NCBI GenBank assembly: GCA_037962975.1
Contig: CM075670.1
Span: 150,974,501-151,038,500, forward strand
DNA: 64,000 nt
Origin: Clitoria ternatea
Lineage: Eukaryota; Streptophyta; Magnoliopsida; Fabales; Fabaceae
Reading direction: 5' to 3'
Below, one piece after another: positions 42,591 through 55,550 of this stretch; positions within the stretch are counted from its first letter, which is position 1; each line of letters starts with the position of its first letter. The notes under the pieces are model-generated. The model did not search any database and was not told the origin of the DNA. It worked only from the letters and a program-made list of their open reading frames with translations. The position numbers were made by a program, and so were the translations under genes.

Positions 42591-44430
42591 TGATGGGTGT
42601 TTTGCTTATATTGAGTTTTCTGAAAGAGAATCAAGTTTGTATAATATGAACTCAATGAAATGGATGTGCCAAGTTTAAACACAGAAGTTGTAATATAGTA
42701 TAGTTGTCGTTCCACTGAGGAGGTGCTAGAATGAAGATCTTAGTTTGAATTGATTAGGCAGAAAGTTTTCAGTTTTGATTTGTTGTGAATGTTGCTGAAT
42801 GAGAAACAGTAAGTAACAAATAACAGAGAATATCACTTGCAAAAGATAACAGTAAATGATGTTGGAAAATTTAGTTTTGTAAAACAGGGATTGGCTTCAT
42901 CACATCTTCACCTCTGTAAGCTGCATAAGTTTTCATATAAGTAAATCAAAAAGATAAGTTCTACGTCACAATCAAAGTCATTTGCATCAATCCCTCGACT
43001 ACAAAATTCATAAGAATGATTTCCAAACCGCTGATCCCTCAGTCACTTTGGAAACCATTCCAGCATTATCGATCGATTGTTTTGACGTTTGTTGCGTTAG
43101 ATGCCATCCCTGGCTACCTACTCACAACAAGCATTTCTTCCAGGATCTGCTTTCAAAAGTCACTTCCCAGCATACTCAAGAAAACTTAGAACAAGAAAAT
43201 AGTGATCAAGTACTTTCAGGCATTAAACGCAGAAGGAAATACAGAAACTTTATCAAATCTCATTACTCAATGAAAACTTACGACAGCATTACTTCAGTGC
43301 TGAATGGATTACAGCCAATCCCATAAGGGAGATTAGTTACTCATGCCTTGCATTTTCACCATCAAAGAAAATGAATAGAAAATGGAAAGTGTGAAATGAA
43401 AAATACAGAGGATGAAATGATGTCTCAGATGATAGGAGATTGATTCCTTTGTGCTCTGTTTGCAGCTTGATTTATAGGAGTTTTGACTCAGCTTCTCTTG
43501 CCCCACTTACGTAGAACCCATGCGGCATCTTTCAGAGACTGGTGGAAACAGAAGAAAGTGGGCGAGTTGGCATCGCATTATTGGTGAATAAAGAATGAAG
43601 AAACCCATGCTGTGTGAGTCACGCTTGAGCTTGATGGTCACGCTCAAGCGTGAAGGGCTCTGATGCTTTTTGATTGCCTTGCGCTTGAGCTTCCTTGACC
43701 ACGCTTAAGCGTGGTTCCTTTGTTTAACATATGCTTGATCCTTCGCTTCAAGCTGGGCCTGTTACGCTTTAAGCGAGCTCCTCTATCCTCACAGATATGT
43801 TCCACGCTCAAGCTACGCTCAAGCGGGATCGAGGTCACGCCCAAGCGGCTCCTTATCACGCTTGAGCGTGAGATGCCCCTGATCCTGTTCCTTAATTCAA
43901 TTCAGTCACGCTTTAAGCTTCATGGTTCCACGCTTGAGCGCCAGGCATGCATGAAATCACGCTCACGCTCACGCTTGATCCTTTTCAGCCGCGCTCAAGC
44001 GCTCTTGTGGTCACGCTCGAGCGTCCCCTTCTCACGCTCAAGCGTGGGTAAGTCTGATGCTGCCTTTTGTCCTTCAATCCACGCTCAGGGTCACGCTTGC
44101 TCCTCGCTTGGGCGTTTTAGGACTCACGCTCAAGCGACGCATTCTCCCGCTTGAGCGTGAGAGGTTCCTGAAACTCTCTGTTTTCTTTAGTCCTTCAACA
44201 AGGCTGCGCTCAAGCGTGCTCGATGTTAACCCTTAAGCGTGGGGTTCTGATGATGCTGAATCCTCTTGAATTTCTATCAAGCTTTTGGAACCTGTCTTCA
44301 ATATTTTTCAGAGCAAGCTTATTTACTTATTTATAGTAAAGATCATGCTCAATTTTATCAATTTAGTTAAGTATTTCAGGAAATGGATCCAATTGAGTCA
44401 TGAATTTAATCACAAAATAAGCACTTATCA
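42591..44430 (-). repeat. Athila 5' LTR
   Basis: 1840 bp, nearly identical to 31308-33147; differences seen are near 31532, 31705, 31795 and 32178 of the other copy. The palindrome cluster is at 43619-44243 and the TATAAAT box at 43470-43476, so transcription would start near 43440 on the minus strand. Confidence 0.95.
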
Positions 44431-44435
44431 AATAT

Positions 44436-44760
44436 ATCACTTTGCGGGGTGCCACGAGGGGTGTATCCCCGAGTGATGATGGTATTGTGATTATTATTGT
44501 GAAGAGAATCACCTTGCGGGGTGCCACGAAGGGTATATCCCTGAGTGATGACGGTATTATGTTATTTATTATGAAATGAAACACCTTGCGGGGTGCCACG
44601 AAGGGCGTGGCCCTGAGTGATGATGACATGGATATATATATGGAAATAATTCACCTTGCGGGGTGCCACAACGGGTATGACCCGAAGTGATGATGATGGT
44701 TTGATTGATAAATAATTCACCTTGCGGGGTGCCACGAAGGGTGAATCCCTGAGTGATGAT
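44436..44760 (+). repeat. Minisatellite in LTR B, right part (5 units)
   Basis: Continues the array split by the Athila element. Anchors at 44443, 44515, 44587, 44657 and 44723 give steps of 72, 72, 70 and 66 bp. The array therefore had about 12 units before insertion. Confidence 0.9.
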
Positions 44761-45868
44761 ATTATTATTAGGATTATTGTGAAATGAATAGTATGGTGGT
44801 TGTGATCACCCGTTGATATAGAATCGGATTAATTGTATATTTGAGATAGGATGACCACGAATGATGAGAAACCCCTTACGAGGAGGTGTATAAGTAAAAC
44901 CTTAATGAATTGATAATGGTAAAGATTATGAATGCCTTTTTTGATAAGTGGTAAAATAATGGTATTTGTGCCCGTGAATATGTTGTGGTTATTTATGATA
45001 TGAATTACGATTCATGAGGCTTGTATGCCTATTATTATAATGGAATGATAATTAAATGATAATTTGATGTTTTGATAGCAAAGCACTCATGATGTTTGTA
45101 TACATGTACACATGATCATAATATATATGTTATTCATCATTTTGAATGTATAACTTACTCTCCCATGTGGTCTCCTTTTTAGCCTTGTGATGCAGGTTAC
45201 CAAGGGATGAGTTTGGATATAAAGATCAAGATTTGGCGAAGGTAAATAGTGGTAGAGGAAGTGCCTTGGCCGGCATCATTTATGATTTCTCGTGTAATGA
45301 GTAATTCGTACATAGTGATCTTGATGATTTAGAAATTTTGAGTATATATAAAATATTTCCTTTGCATTGATGAATGATGCATATATATGTGTAAAATGTA
45401 AGGGATGATTTGAGGTGTATTAGAATAATTAAGGATTGAAATTGAATGACGATCATTGATGATTAAGATAGTGGGGAGTATATCCCCGGCTGTATATAAA
45501 ATTAAATATACCTTAGGCATTGCATGCGTTTGTAGTTATTTAAAAGGATGATAGCTATCTATTAGGCATATGATAAGCTATGCTTTGCCTAGCCTTTTCT
45601 CATATCTTCATATATGGGACTAGGCGTGTGCCCGGTATACACCTTCTTCCGTTGTATACTCTATTATTTTGTATACCTTTATGGGCAAACCATTCATTGA
45701 TCCAGTTATAGATTACTAAATCTCACTCTTTCGTTTTCTGTGATTTGGGTCTTGATGTGGTCATGATGGTCTATTGGAAATGTTCTCAAACGTGAAAAAT
45801 TTATTCACAATTTTATTAATTATGTCGATCACATTGGGATTTGAGTACAGAAAATCAGGGGTGTTACA

Positions 45869-46927
45869 CCATATATGAAGATATGCAAAAAGTCTTAAAA
45901 TAATCATGCAACCATATCATATAGGTTTATTAGGTCACAACCAAGCAAGTATCCAAATATCATTCATTGCCTATCATGAAATTCAACCTTAGCTTATGCA
46001 TTATCAATACTTGTACCTATACAAGGGACTACATATCTAGCATCATTTTATCTATCAAATGGGCATAAGTCTCGATACCCCAAATATCAATACATTATCC
46101 ATATACATTGTCATCCATACAATATCATCAAATCAATGGTTATCAACTATCATATTAAACAATTCATTCATCATAACATAATTAATAGTTATTGCAGGCC
46201 AAGGCTTTCCATTACAACTATTTACCTTCCTCAAAAGCTTTATTCAAAGAAACAATCTCATCCCATGATAATCCTGTATCACAATGCTAAAAAGGAGACA
46301 ACATGGGAGAGTGAGTTATACATTCAAAATGACAAATATAAATACATTGTGATTATGTGTACATGCATACAAATAACATGTGTGCTTTGCAAATAAATCA
46401 TGAATTTATTTAATAACCATCATCAAGACATCATATTAGGCATGCAAGCCTCATGGTTCATAATTCATGTTAAGCATAAGCACAAGCACATACAAATTCA
46501 CACAACCCTACATCATTATGGGCATTCATACTTATCATCATTAAGTAATTTAAATCTTTAATCAATTAACACTCTCTCAAGAGGTTCTCATATGAGTTCG
46601 GTCATCTCCATCTCAAATGCCATATACCTATGGTTAATGCATATGTCAACTATTTAATGCATATAAGCAATGGATCCATTTCAATCACCCATGCGCATAT
46701 GGTATCGCAAGTAATCGCAACCACTTATAATCAATCTCATATTGGTTTCCCGCCACGCATGGGGTACTCTCTTTTCATAGAATCCTGCAGGATCTTTCAT
46801 TATGATCGCAACCACATATCAATCAATTCATATTGGTTTCCCGCCATGCATGGGGTACTCCCTTTTCATAACCCCGTAAGGCTTTCTTCATGATCGCAAC
46901 CACGTTTCATTCATTTCACATTAGTTT
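45869..46927 (-). repeat. LTR C, segment 2
   Basis: Starts with the CCATA duplication of LTR B. Holds no gene. At 46690-46920 there are repeats built of GATCGCAACCAC, TTGGTTTCCCGCCACGCATG and TACTC, also present in Tekay A LTRs. Confidence 0.8.
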
Positions 46928-48242
46928 TGTTAGGGAATCCCTAGTACATGAGCAGCAAAAATACAAGGATTCCCAGAGGATTTACAAAGCGTCGTGTTTC
47001 AAAGCACAAGACAAACACACACAAAAAATTCATTTTAGGATTACCTCTTGAAGAACACCGAAGCAATCGTAGCATCGTCCTTTAGGAGTCTACACGAGCA
47101 CTCCCACCAGAATCGGAACGCTCGCCAACTGCTAATTTGACGGCGTGTAGCTCTTGCATCTTTGTGGATTTGTGTCTCACTTTAGTGAACGGCCTATGAG
47201 CATCTTATGCTCTATTTATATGCTTAGGTTTGACCTAATTTGTTCTCTCTAAAGAGTGGGCTCCTTACTCATTCTAAATGAGTTATGCCCAATAGCTTTA
47301 TTTTAGTCCAACTAAAATAAAACAAAATATTTTTTGATGGGCTTAATCTATGTGTGTGGCCCTATAGGTAAAATACTCGGTCATATTAATAATAAATTAT
47401 TTATTAATAATAAATTATTTTATTATTAATATAAAATAAGAACGGCATCTAGCAATGCATCATTATGTCCGAATATTATTTAATATCAATATAACCTATA
47501 AGTGATAATTATTTTATATGTTTTTTCCTTTTGTCACGATATCCTAATTGTTCCCAAGGCATGGTCATGTCATCCTTATAGGCCCAATTTATTTTACTTG
47601 ATACCAGAGTAGACTTGATCTGAATAAATATCTAATATTTATTCTTTCTAGCATGGCCATGCGTTTCCTTAGTCTTACTCCATCAAGTGGCCTATAGATA
47701 TCAATCCTGTCATATAGGAGAGACAAATCCCATCTACATCACCCATATCCCTCTGCATAATTTGTTCATTGCCTAATCCCAACCTTTATAGTCCTCTTGT
47801 TACAAAAGACGTTTAATTGTAATAAAACAACAAACTCCTCATGTAGGAATCATAGTGAGTTCAGGTCGAAGGACTACACATACCATTATCACATTGAGAA
47901 TCGTTTATGACATTCATGTAACGATCCATGCAACGTTCTCATGGTGGGTCTATCTAGTACACCATTACTCTTAAGATGTACCTGTCTGAAGACTTGATAT
48001 CATCTATATCTATGATCTACGAGATCAAGTCATCAGTACACTCATACACTTGTCTCAATGTATCTACATGTCCCCATGTAAATACTTAACTAGGGACATT
48101 TTAGGAATAACTTTCATATGACCTATTACTCCAAGGAGAAATACGTTTTAAAACAATTTTAAACAAAAATACTTATTTTATTGATAAACAAAAAAATGAT
48201 ACAAATGAAAAAGCATAAAAGCTCATAGTGCATACACCAACA
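46928..48242 (-). mobile_element. Solo LTR of a copia-like element, copy 2
   Basis: 1315 bp, homologous along its length to 14083-15381, from TGTTAGGG to CCAACA. Flanks AGTTT and GGTTT are a duplication with one changed base; the original TTGGTTTC of the LTR C repeat can be read across. It carries a minus-strand TATAAATA near 47215. No internal domain. Confidence 0.85.
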
Positions 48243-49654
48243 GGTTTCTCCCCACGCATGGGTTACTCCCTTTATAGTCCCGCAAGACCAATAATTTCAT
48301 TTCCATATACTGGTGATCGCAACTACCTTCATTATATCATATTGGTTTCCCGCCCACGCATGGGGTACTCCCCTCATAGAATCCCGCAGGATCTTTCTCT
48401 TTCAATATACTCTTGATCACAACCACGTTCATCATTCTCAACATACTAGTGATCGCAACCATCTTCATTCATTCATATATTGGTTTCCCGCCACGCATAG
48501 GTACTCCCTCTCATATAGTCCTGCAAGATCATTCACTATGATCGCAACCACATCATCAATGTTATGTCATGCCATGAATGCAAAATGCAATAATGCATAT
48601 GCCAAACCTTAACCTCGCAAGGATTTCTAGCCCTCTCATTTAGAGGTATATTATATATTTAGTTTTGTTATCAATGGCATACAATCAACCCCAAGGCCCC
48701 TCAAGGCTCAACATTTACATTTACATCAAACCACGCATAGTAATTAAAAGCATATCAAGCATCATAGCATTAATCCATGCATGGACGCAAACAAGGAATA
48801 TTAGAACATACATTCAACAAATCATCATTACATCTCACACATACAAGTCAATACTTGCATTAATCATAATGGTATCACAATCATCAATGATAATCATCAC
48901 CACTTATTCAAGGGCATGTTCATAACAACATCCATTTTCATTCATTATTAACATTTATCTTTCAATATGTGTGGCATCATCCACGTCTAATCCTCATCAA
49001 CATTATATCACATTCATTGATTTATACAACCCATTGCCATTCAATTGTCCCCTCATTATTTTCATTATCACATAAGGTGTATCATATAACCACAACATTT
49101 ATTTTTCATTATCAATTATTATATGACATCAATGGTGGTGGATATTCATGTTTTCATAACATGATTTAGGCATATACATATTTTCTCAATATATGAGATC
49201 AACATCAACACCACCAAGACACACCACAAATCACATACCCTTGATACCATCTCTTGTTTTTACATAATAGAAAGGGGGTTTTGGGCAATAATGAGCCCAT
49301 AACAATTTCAACATTGAGACATGAGAAAGGTTCACTTTTAGTCTCAATAATAGAGGGACATGTCACAAATATCACCTATTAGTCCCAATTTGGCAACTAT
49401 AAAAAGTTGGGTTCAAAACCCTCTTAAACTTGAGTTTTACAATATAGTGGGTTTGGTATTTTACACCTCATGAGAGTTAGAAAACTCCAATTGAGGTAAG
49501 ACTAATTTTCACACATCTGTAACATAATTATCTACAACTTTCATGAAGAAGTCGGAGGCCAAAAATGTCATTAAGATGCCCAAATAGGCCAAAAATAGCA
49601 AAGGAATTACAGCAGTTGGAAAAACAGCATAACAGTGACCATAATAGGGCTTTG
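48243..49654 (-). repeat. LTR C, segment 3
   Basis: Continues the GATCGCAACCAC / CCGCCACGCATGGGG repeats to about 48560, then AT-rich LTR sequence without a gene. Ends with CTTTG, the duplication of LTR D. Confidence 0.8.
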
Positions 49655-51913
49655 TGTAACATCCTGGATTTTAAAGAAAATAAATTTATTGGATAATGAT
49701 AATTGATTATTTATGGTCCAGTAATTATGGGAAAATCAATTAGACATTAGAGGTGAATTATCGGTAAACTAAGATTTATTGGAACCGGGTGATTTACCAG
49801 ATGATATGGGACCCACTTGGTCAAATTAAATATTTGATGGGTCTAGAATGTTTAGAAAATTATTGTGGTTATGGTGGTATAGTTAAAATAATTTTTAGTA
49901 TTAAGGAAATACTTAATTGGACACAGCGTAAGTTATTAGGCGGGAAAATACGAGTCAAATGGAATAAAAAGAAAATGATAAATCCCATTCTCCCCCTCAT
50001 TCCACCGTAGCCCCTTTTTTCCTCTCCTTTTCATTCTTTTAACCATTGGATAATGGGATCTATGGACCATTGGAAAAAGTAAATTGAAACATGGCTTTAC
50101 CCATTGGTTAATGACCCAAGCTTTCATCTTTTCTTTCCTCTCTCCCTCCAACACCGTCCAAGCTCTCCTCTTCTCCCTTATTCTTCATTTTCTTCTTATC
50201 CCCCATATCTCCAACACCAAAACCGTCCACCTCTCTTCCACGTCCATTCTTGCCAAAATCAAAGACTAAACATGGATAAATGAAGCTTGAATGGCATATT
50301 GGAGCAAAAAGCTTAGAGTGTCTCCTTTCCCTTCCTTCATTTTCGTTTTTGGCATGAGCTTGGAGAAAGAGGTATGATTTTTAACACCCATGGCTTTAGT
50401 TTATGTTTTTGAGCCTATTTAAGTATTGTGATGGGAGATTGGGTGTTGTTTTGATGGAAAATGGCTTGAGGAACCAAACCCTAGCTTAGAAAACTCTTGG
50501 GGATTTAGTATTATTGTTGATGATGAGTGGGATGTATTATTGTTAACCTATGAATGTATATAAATGGTTAAAATTGATGATTGTAAATTGTTGATGGGAA
50601 ATTTTGGAGGAAACCCTAGGTATGATAAATTGGGGGTTTTTGGCTAAATAGGTGATTTTGATGATTTTTGATGCCTTAGAATGATTTTATATGAAGAGAT
50701 GAATGTTTGATGCATTGGTGTTGATTATTGAGGTTTGGGAGATGAGTACATATGAGCATGCATGCGATTAGAGGAAATTGATTTTGATTATTGATATTTA
50801 TAATGATGTTAATAATGGGTGCAACCCATTAATAGTGGATTAGGGAGATGAATATTTGATTTAGTGAAGTCTTAGGCCTTGATATGTGTCATTTAGAAAT
50901 TATTAATTGATGATGGTCTTGAATAGAGCCAAGAGGCTTATGATGGGTTTGAATGAATTTTGATGATGAGTAGTAATCCACATGATGATTTGGAAGCCTT
51001 AAGGATAAGGGCCATAGTATTGTTGTTGTTGGATTTGTTTAGCCCTTTTAGATTTAGAGAATCTTGGTTTTGGGAAAGGAATTCCCGAAGCCTAACATGA
51101 GTGTATAAGTTGGGTTTAGACAAGTCTAGGACTTGATAATGAGTTTTAAGAGATGATGCCTTATGATGGTATATTAATAGCATGTATATGTATGTTTGTG
51201 ATAGGATTGGGTTCCGGACGATGATGCGGAACGATCAAGGCAATCAAAGCACTTGGATTACGGTTCTTCTCTTGAGGTAGGAGAGGAGTTTACATTTCAA
51301 TTGCATGAGTGAAAAATTGTTAATTATGTTTATGTGTGAACTCATGCAATGCATTGCCATGAATGTATTAAATGTTTGAATTGATGAAGTGATGAATGAT
51401 AGGCTTGGCAAACTATTGAATTTTTGGAAATTTTATATATATAGATATGAGTGTTGATGAATATGATTTTGAGGTTGAATCGAATGTGGTCAATTATGAA
51501 ACTGTGGATATTGAAGATGTATGTTACATGACCATATATATATATATTCATATTATAGGCGTTGCATGTTTATGACTTATGTATAAGATTGGTTGTGGAC
51601 TAATAGGCTTATGTTTGCATGCTTTGCCGAGCCTTTTCTCATATCCTCATATATGGGACTAGGCGTGTACTCGGTATACACATTCTTCTTCCACTATAAA
51701 CATTGTTATTTTGTATACTGTTATGGGCAAACTATTTAACGATCCAGTTATATTTTATTAAATCTCACTCTTCAGTTTTCTGTGATTTGGGTCTTGATGT
51801 AATCGTAGTTATGTTTTAGAAATATTTCAATTGCGAAACATTTATTCGTATTTTTATTAATTAATTATCTTGATTACATCGGGATTCGAGTCCAGAAAAT
51901 CGGGGGTGTTACA
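49655..51913 (+). mobile_element. Solo Tekay-type LTR D
   Basis: 2259 bp from TGTAACATCCTGG to GGGGGTGTTACA with perfect CTTTG duplications (49650-49654 and 51914-51918). It resembles both ends of LTR B (shared GGGAAAGGAATTCCCGAAGCC and CTCATATATGGGACTAGGCG) but lacks a central block of about 2.9 kb. That block holds the palindromes and the minisatellite in B. No gene. Confidence 0.88.
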
Positions 51914-53781
51914 CTTTGAATCGATTCAAGCTTTTCATGAATTGATTCATGCGTGCTTGAAGTCTAAAAATTGACAAACAGAGAGCTTTGAATCAATTCA
52001 AACCCCGTATGAATCAATTCAAGCATTAAGAAATTGGGGAACAGTAACTCCAGTAAGTCTTGAATCGATTCATGCCTTTGTATGAGTCGATTCAAGCATG
52101 TGAAATTAAGGCACAGGGATTCTAGGGAGTTCTGAATTGATTCAACCACTATTTTAAATCGATTCATGACAGCACAGACCCCTTTTTATGCAGAAAAAGT
52201 CATATTTTTGAACTTCTAACCCCCCTAACTTTTTCATATGAATTCCAATGCCCACCAAATTTTGACACTAACTAATATACATCATTTGTGACGTGTGGTA
52301 ACCAGTCGCACTTAAAAATTCTTAAAAATTAGGGACTTATGCGCATAAATGCGTTTTACCCGTTTTGAGGCACTTTTGTGCAACTCAAGGGCCTATTCTT
52401 AATGGAATTGACTCATTCCAATTTCTACAAGTCATAAACTACATATATGGGCTATTAGAACTATCACATGCCATCAAAATCACATAAAACTTAATTTGAC
52501 TCTATGAGTTCCTCAATTATGCATTATCTTTCAATCTTATCACTAATGTCATCACAATGGCTATCACATTCGACGCTAAGAATTCATATAAAATCCTTAA
52601 TTCATAAGGCATATTCTTCATCCCCCCAAGGATGGTTCATTAACATGCACTTAATTCAACCCCCTATGGGTTATTCATTAACATATATACACATATATTA
52701 TTATTATCAATAGCCAATAATTTGTCATTCACATTATTTCACTATAAACATAGCAAGGCAAGCATGAGTATCATGATATACAAACATCACTAATTATTCT
52801 ACTCATGTATTTGGAATGTAAACTCCTCTCCTACCTCTAGGGAAGACCCGCAATGATCCGTACGTTCCAAATGTTCCCCCGCATAATCCAAAACACAATC
52901 TACATCAATACACACATATGCATTCATACAATTAATAATCCATCTTAAGGCATTCCTTACAAATTCTAAATAATGATTTACATATCATAAGGCTTGTGAA
53001 AAAGTTCTAAACTTGTCAAAACACCAATTTATACCATTGTGTTAGGCTTTGGGAATTATTTTCCCAAAACCATGATTCTCTAAATCTAAAAGGGCTAACC
53101 ATACCCAACAGCGACAATATCTCATCCTTCCATCACCTAAGATGCATTCCATATTACATCAATCATTCAAATGCTATTATTGTCACTTAGAGTTCAACAT
53201 GTGCCATCTTAGCCACATATAATACATCATTAATTAACAAGCTTAATTGGCACCTATCATGGTATAAGATTTCATCAAGTCACAATTTCATTTCATTCTT
53301 TAATCCATCTCTACAATCAGGGTTTAGTGCTCAAATTCATCATTATTCAATTAAAGGTTATACTCATCTATGGTTTCCCATATTAATGATTTTCAACCAT
53401 CACTATTAACAATCTACCTTTATTCATGTCATTTCTCATCATCAATAATTATCCTTCTAACATCCTTAACAATACAAATACTTTAATTATCATATATTTC
53501 CACCTAAATTCAATCCTCAAACTAACATTACATGTTTCCCCTAATTTCTTAGGATTAGGTTTACATTAAAACCTAACAATCATTATCAATAATCATCAAC
53601 CATCATCAATGACTATTTCTCCTCATCAACAATATTTCCTAACATCATTAAACATATTTCCACTCACATTTTATATTTTCCCCAAACTCCTAAAGTTAGG
53701 GTTTCATTAAAAATCCAACAACCATCACTTACACTCATTACTTTCCACCATTAATCATGGCAATTTCGTGTGCCCATATAC
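51914..53781 (-). repeat. LTR C, segment 4
   Basis: Begins with eight GAATCGATTC-like palindromes at 51915-52165, several with CG changed to CA or TG. Then comes the family-wide LTR sequence ACTTTTTCATATGAATTCC found also in Tekay A. No gene. Ends with TATAC, the duplication of the SIRE-like element. Confidence 0.8.
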
Positions 53782-55176
53782 TGTTATTCAAGTGGCCTCA
53801 ATACTCAAGAGGGGGGGTGAATTGAGTCTTTAAAAAATTTAACTTGGAATGCCTTTGAACTTGGTTCTTTGTGCAATCTTGATGAGATGTACAAATACTT
53901 TCAAGCAACAATAATCCAACATACAAAAATTGTTGATTTGAGATAAAGAACTCTTAGATACAAGGGAAACTTAACAGAGAAATGAGAATCAAGAAAAAGT
54001 AATGGTTCAATAATTTTATCAAACAGTTTGTGTGCAATGATTAAGTATCTTCTTAGGAACACAATTAACTTAGTCAATCAGCTCAGGCAATTTCACAAAC
54101 AGTTTGTATGCACAAGGAATTAAAGAGTTTAAGGTAAGAAGAGATGCAAACCAATTTAACGAGTTCCACCAATCCGGTGTATGTCTCGCCATCAAGCAAC
54201 CCACTTGAAGGATTCCACTATTGAATATTTGAGATACAAGCTTTGAGCAATTGTCTCTTAGTGTCCCACACTCAAGAACCCAATCCTCTTAAGCAAAGGG
54301 CACCCCACCCAATTTCACAATCTCTCAATACCCAAAGGTTGAACCCCAATCTTTATGACCACTAAACCTAGAGTGAATAACCTTGGTGTTTTGGTGTTTG
54401 GTTTTACAAACTATAAACTCTCTCAATAGAGTAGATAAGCAAATAAAAGGACTCTTACAATTTTCTAACTCTCAACAAGAGAAGATATACAAGTTCTAAG
54501 CTCAAAGTTTCAGAATATACAAAGAGAATGAACTCATTAAGCATAAATGAAAGTATAGATTGATTTCCTCTGGTTCTTCTTTCATGTGCTTAAGTTGGAG
54601 ATCCATTTATAGAGCCTTCAAGGTCCTTATAGGTTTTACACATCATTGTTCCAGCTTGTCTCTACGTATAGTGGGTTATGGGTCTTTGTTTTCCACTTAA
54701 AACTGTCTTTTCAGTGATGTTTCCTACTACTTGAATCAATTCATACAATTCTGAATCAATTCATAGCTTTCTGACTTCGAATTTTGGGCTTCCAACAACG
54801 TGTGAATCGATTCATGCTTTTGGTGAATCGATTCATGCTTTTCTGTTTTGTGTTTTAGAGACTTCCAGGCCTTTGAATCGATTCATACGTGTGAGAATCG
54901 ATTCATGCAGTACTGGTTGGTACTTTTCCATGCTTTTTGATGTTTCCTTGATGTATTTTAAGTCATGGTTCCTTTCCTTGATCTTCATGTATTGCTTTCT
55001 TAATTCTTTGATCATTTGGGAGCGTGTTCTTCATGGTTTCTTGATCTTTGATTTTAAATGCATCAAATCCTTGTATTTTCTATTGAATCATGCATTTGTT
55101 TATGGTCCATGAGTAATGTTCTACTTGTGCTTGAGTACTTGTCATTATCAAAACTTATCTGTAATATGCAAATACA
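53782..55176 (-). repeat. SIRE-like 3' LTR
   Basis: 1395 bp. Six TGAATCRATTCA palindromes lie at 54732-54907, upstream on the minus strand of a TATAAATG box at 54604-54611. Immediately outside, at 55177-55189, the minus strand reads AAAAAGGGGGGAA, the polypurine tract, preceded by CATCATC as in SIRE and Maximus elements. Confidence 0.93.
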
Positions 55177-55189
55177 TTCCCCCCTTTTT

Positions 55190-55550
55190 GATGATGACAA
55201 CCAATGGCCATCTCTTTGGGGTGATAGCATCAATAATCAATGTTTATACATATTAATCTCCCCCTTTGTTTTGTAATCTTGCAAATTATATTTTGCTATT
55301 TCTCTCCCCCTTGTTAATATTACTTGTTTTCAAATGTCTGTTCAGTATCTCTCCCCCTTTGTCATTATTAAAAACAATATAAGTTGTAGGAAATGACGGT
55401 AACATTTATAATAATAAAGTTCTGACAATCATGACAAACAACCAATAGAATTAAACATGTAAGGAGCCACATTGGGTAATAAGGTTCAAGTAAAGCAACC
55501 ATAAAACATAATTAATCTGGTTTCAAGCATAATATAGAAAAGAAAGCCAA
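55190..55550 (-). other. SIRE-like 3' untranslated region
   Basis: Between the accessory ORF stop and the polypurine tract. Further purine-rich minus-strand tracts occur (AAGGGGGAGA type at about 55258-55262, 55305-55312 and 55352-55360), a reiterated copy of the polypurine motif. No gene. Confidence 0.6.

Larger units (their letters stand above)
31308..44430 (-). mobile_element. Intact, young Athila element (Ty3/gypsy) with accessory gene
   Basis: 13,123 bp with two 1840-bp LTRs and a perfect AATAT duplication (31303-31307 and 44431-44435). On the minus strand: LTR, tRNA-Asp primer site, 1772-codon gag-pol, a palindrome-rich spacer, an accessory ORF, a 3' region with polypurine tract GGTTGGGGAGAGTT, LTR. 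The LTRs differ at about four positions (0.2%). With an assumed plant rate of 1.3e-8 per site per year, this means roughly 0.1 million years. All parts needed for autonomous movement look intact. Confidence 0.95.
27581..45868 (+). mobile_element. Solo Tekay-type LTR B, with a nested Athila element
   Basis: Plus-strand LTR from TGTAACATCCTG to GGGGTGTTACA, flanked by CCATA on both sides (27576-27580 and 45869-45873). Without the Athila insertion (31308-44430 plus one AATAT) it is about 5.16 kb. It has no internal domain, so it is a solo LTR, and it is related to LTRs C and D. Segment 27581-30830 holds no gene; six TGAATCGATTCA-like palindromes lie at 29711-29885. Segment 44760-45868 also holds no gene. 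A 66-bp minisatellite spans the Athila insertion. Confidence 0.9.
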
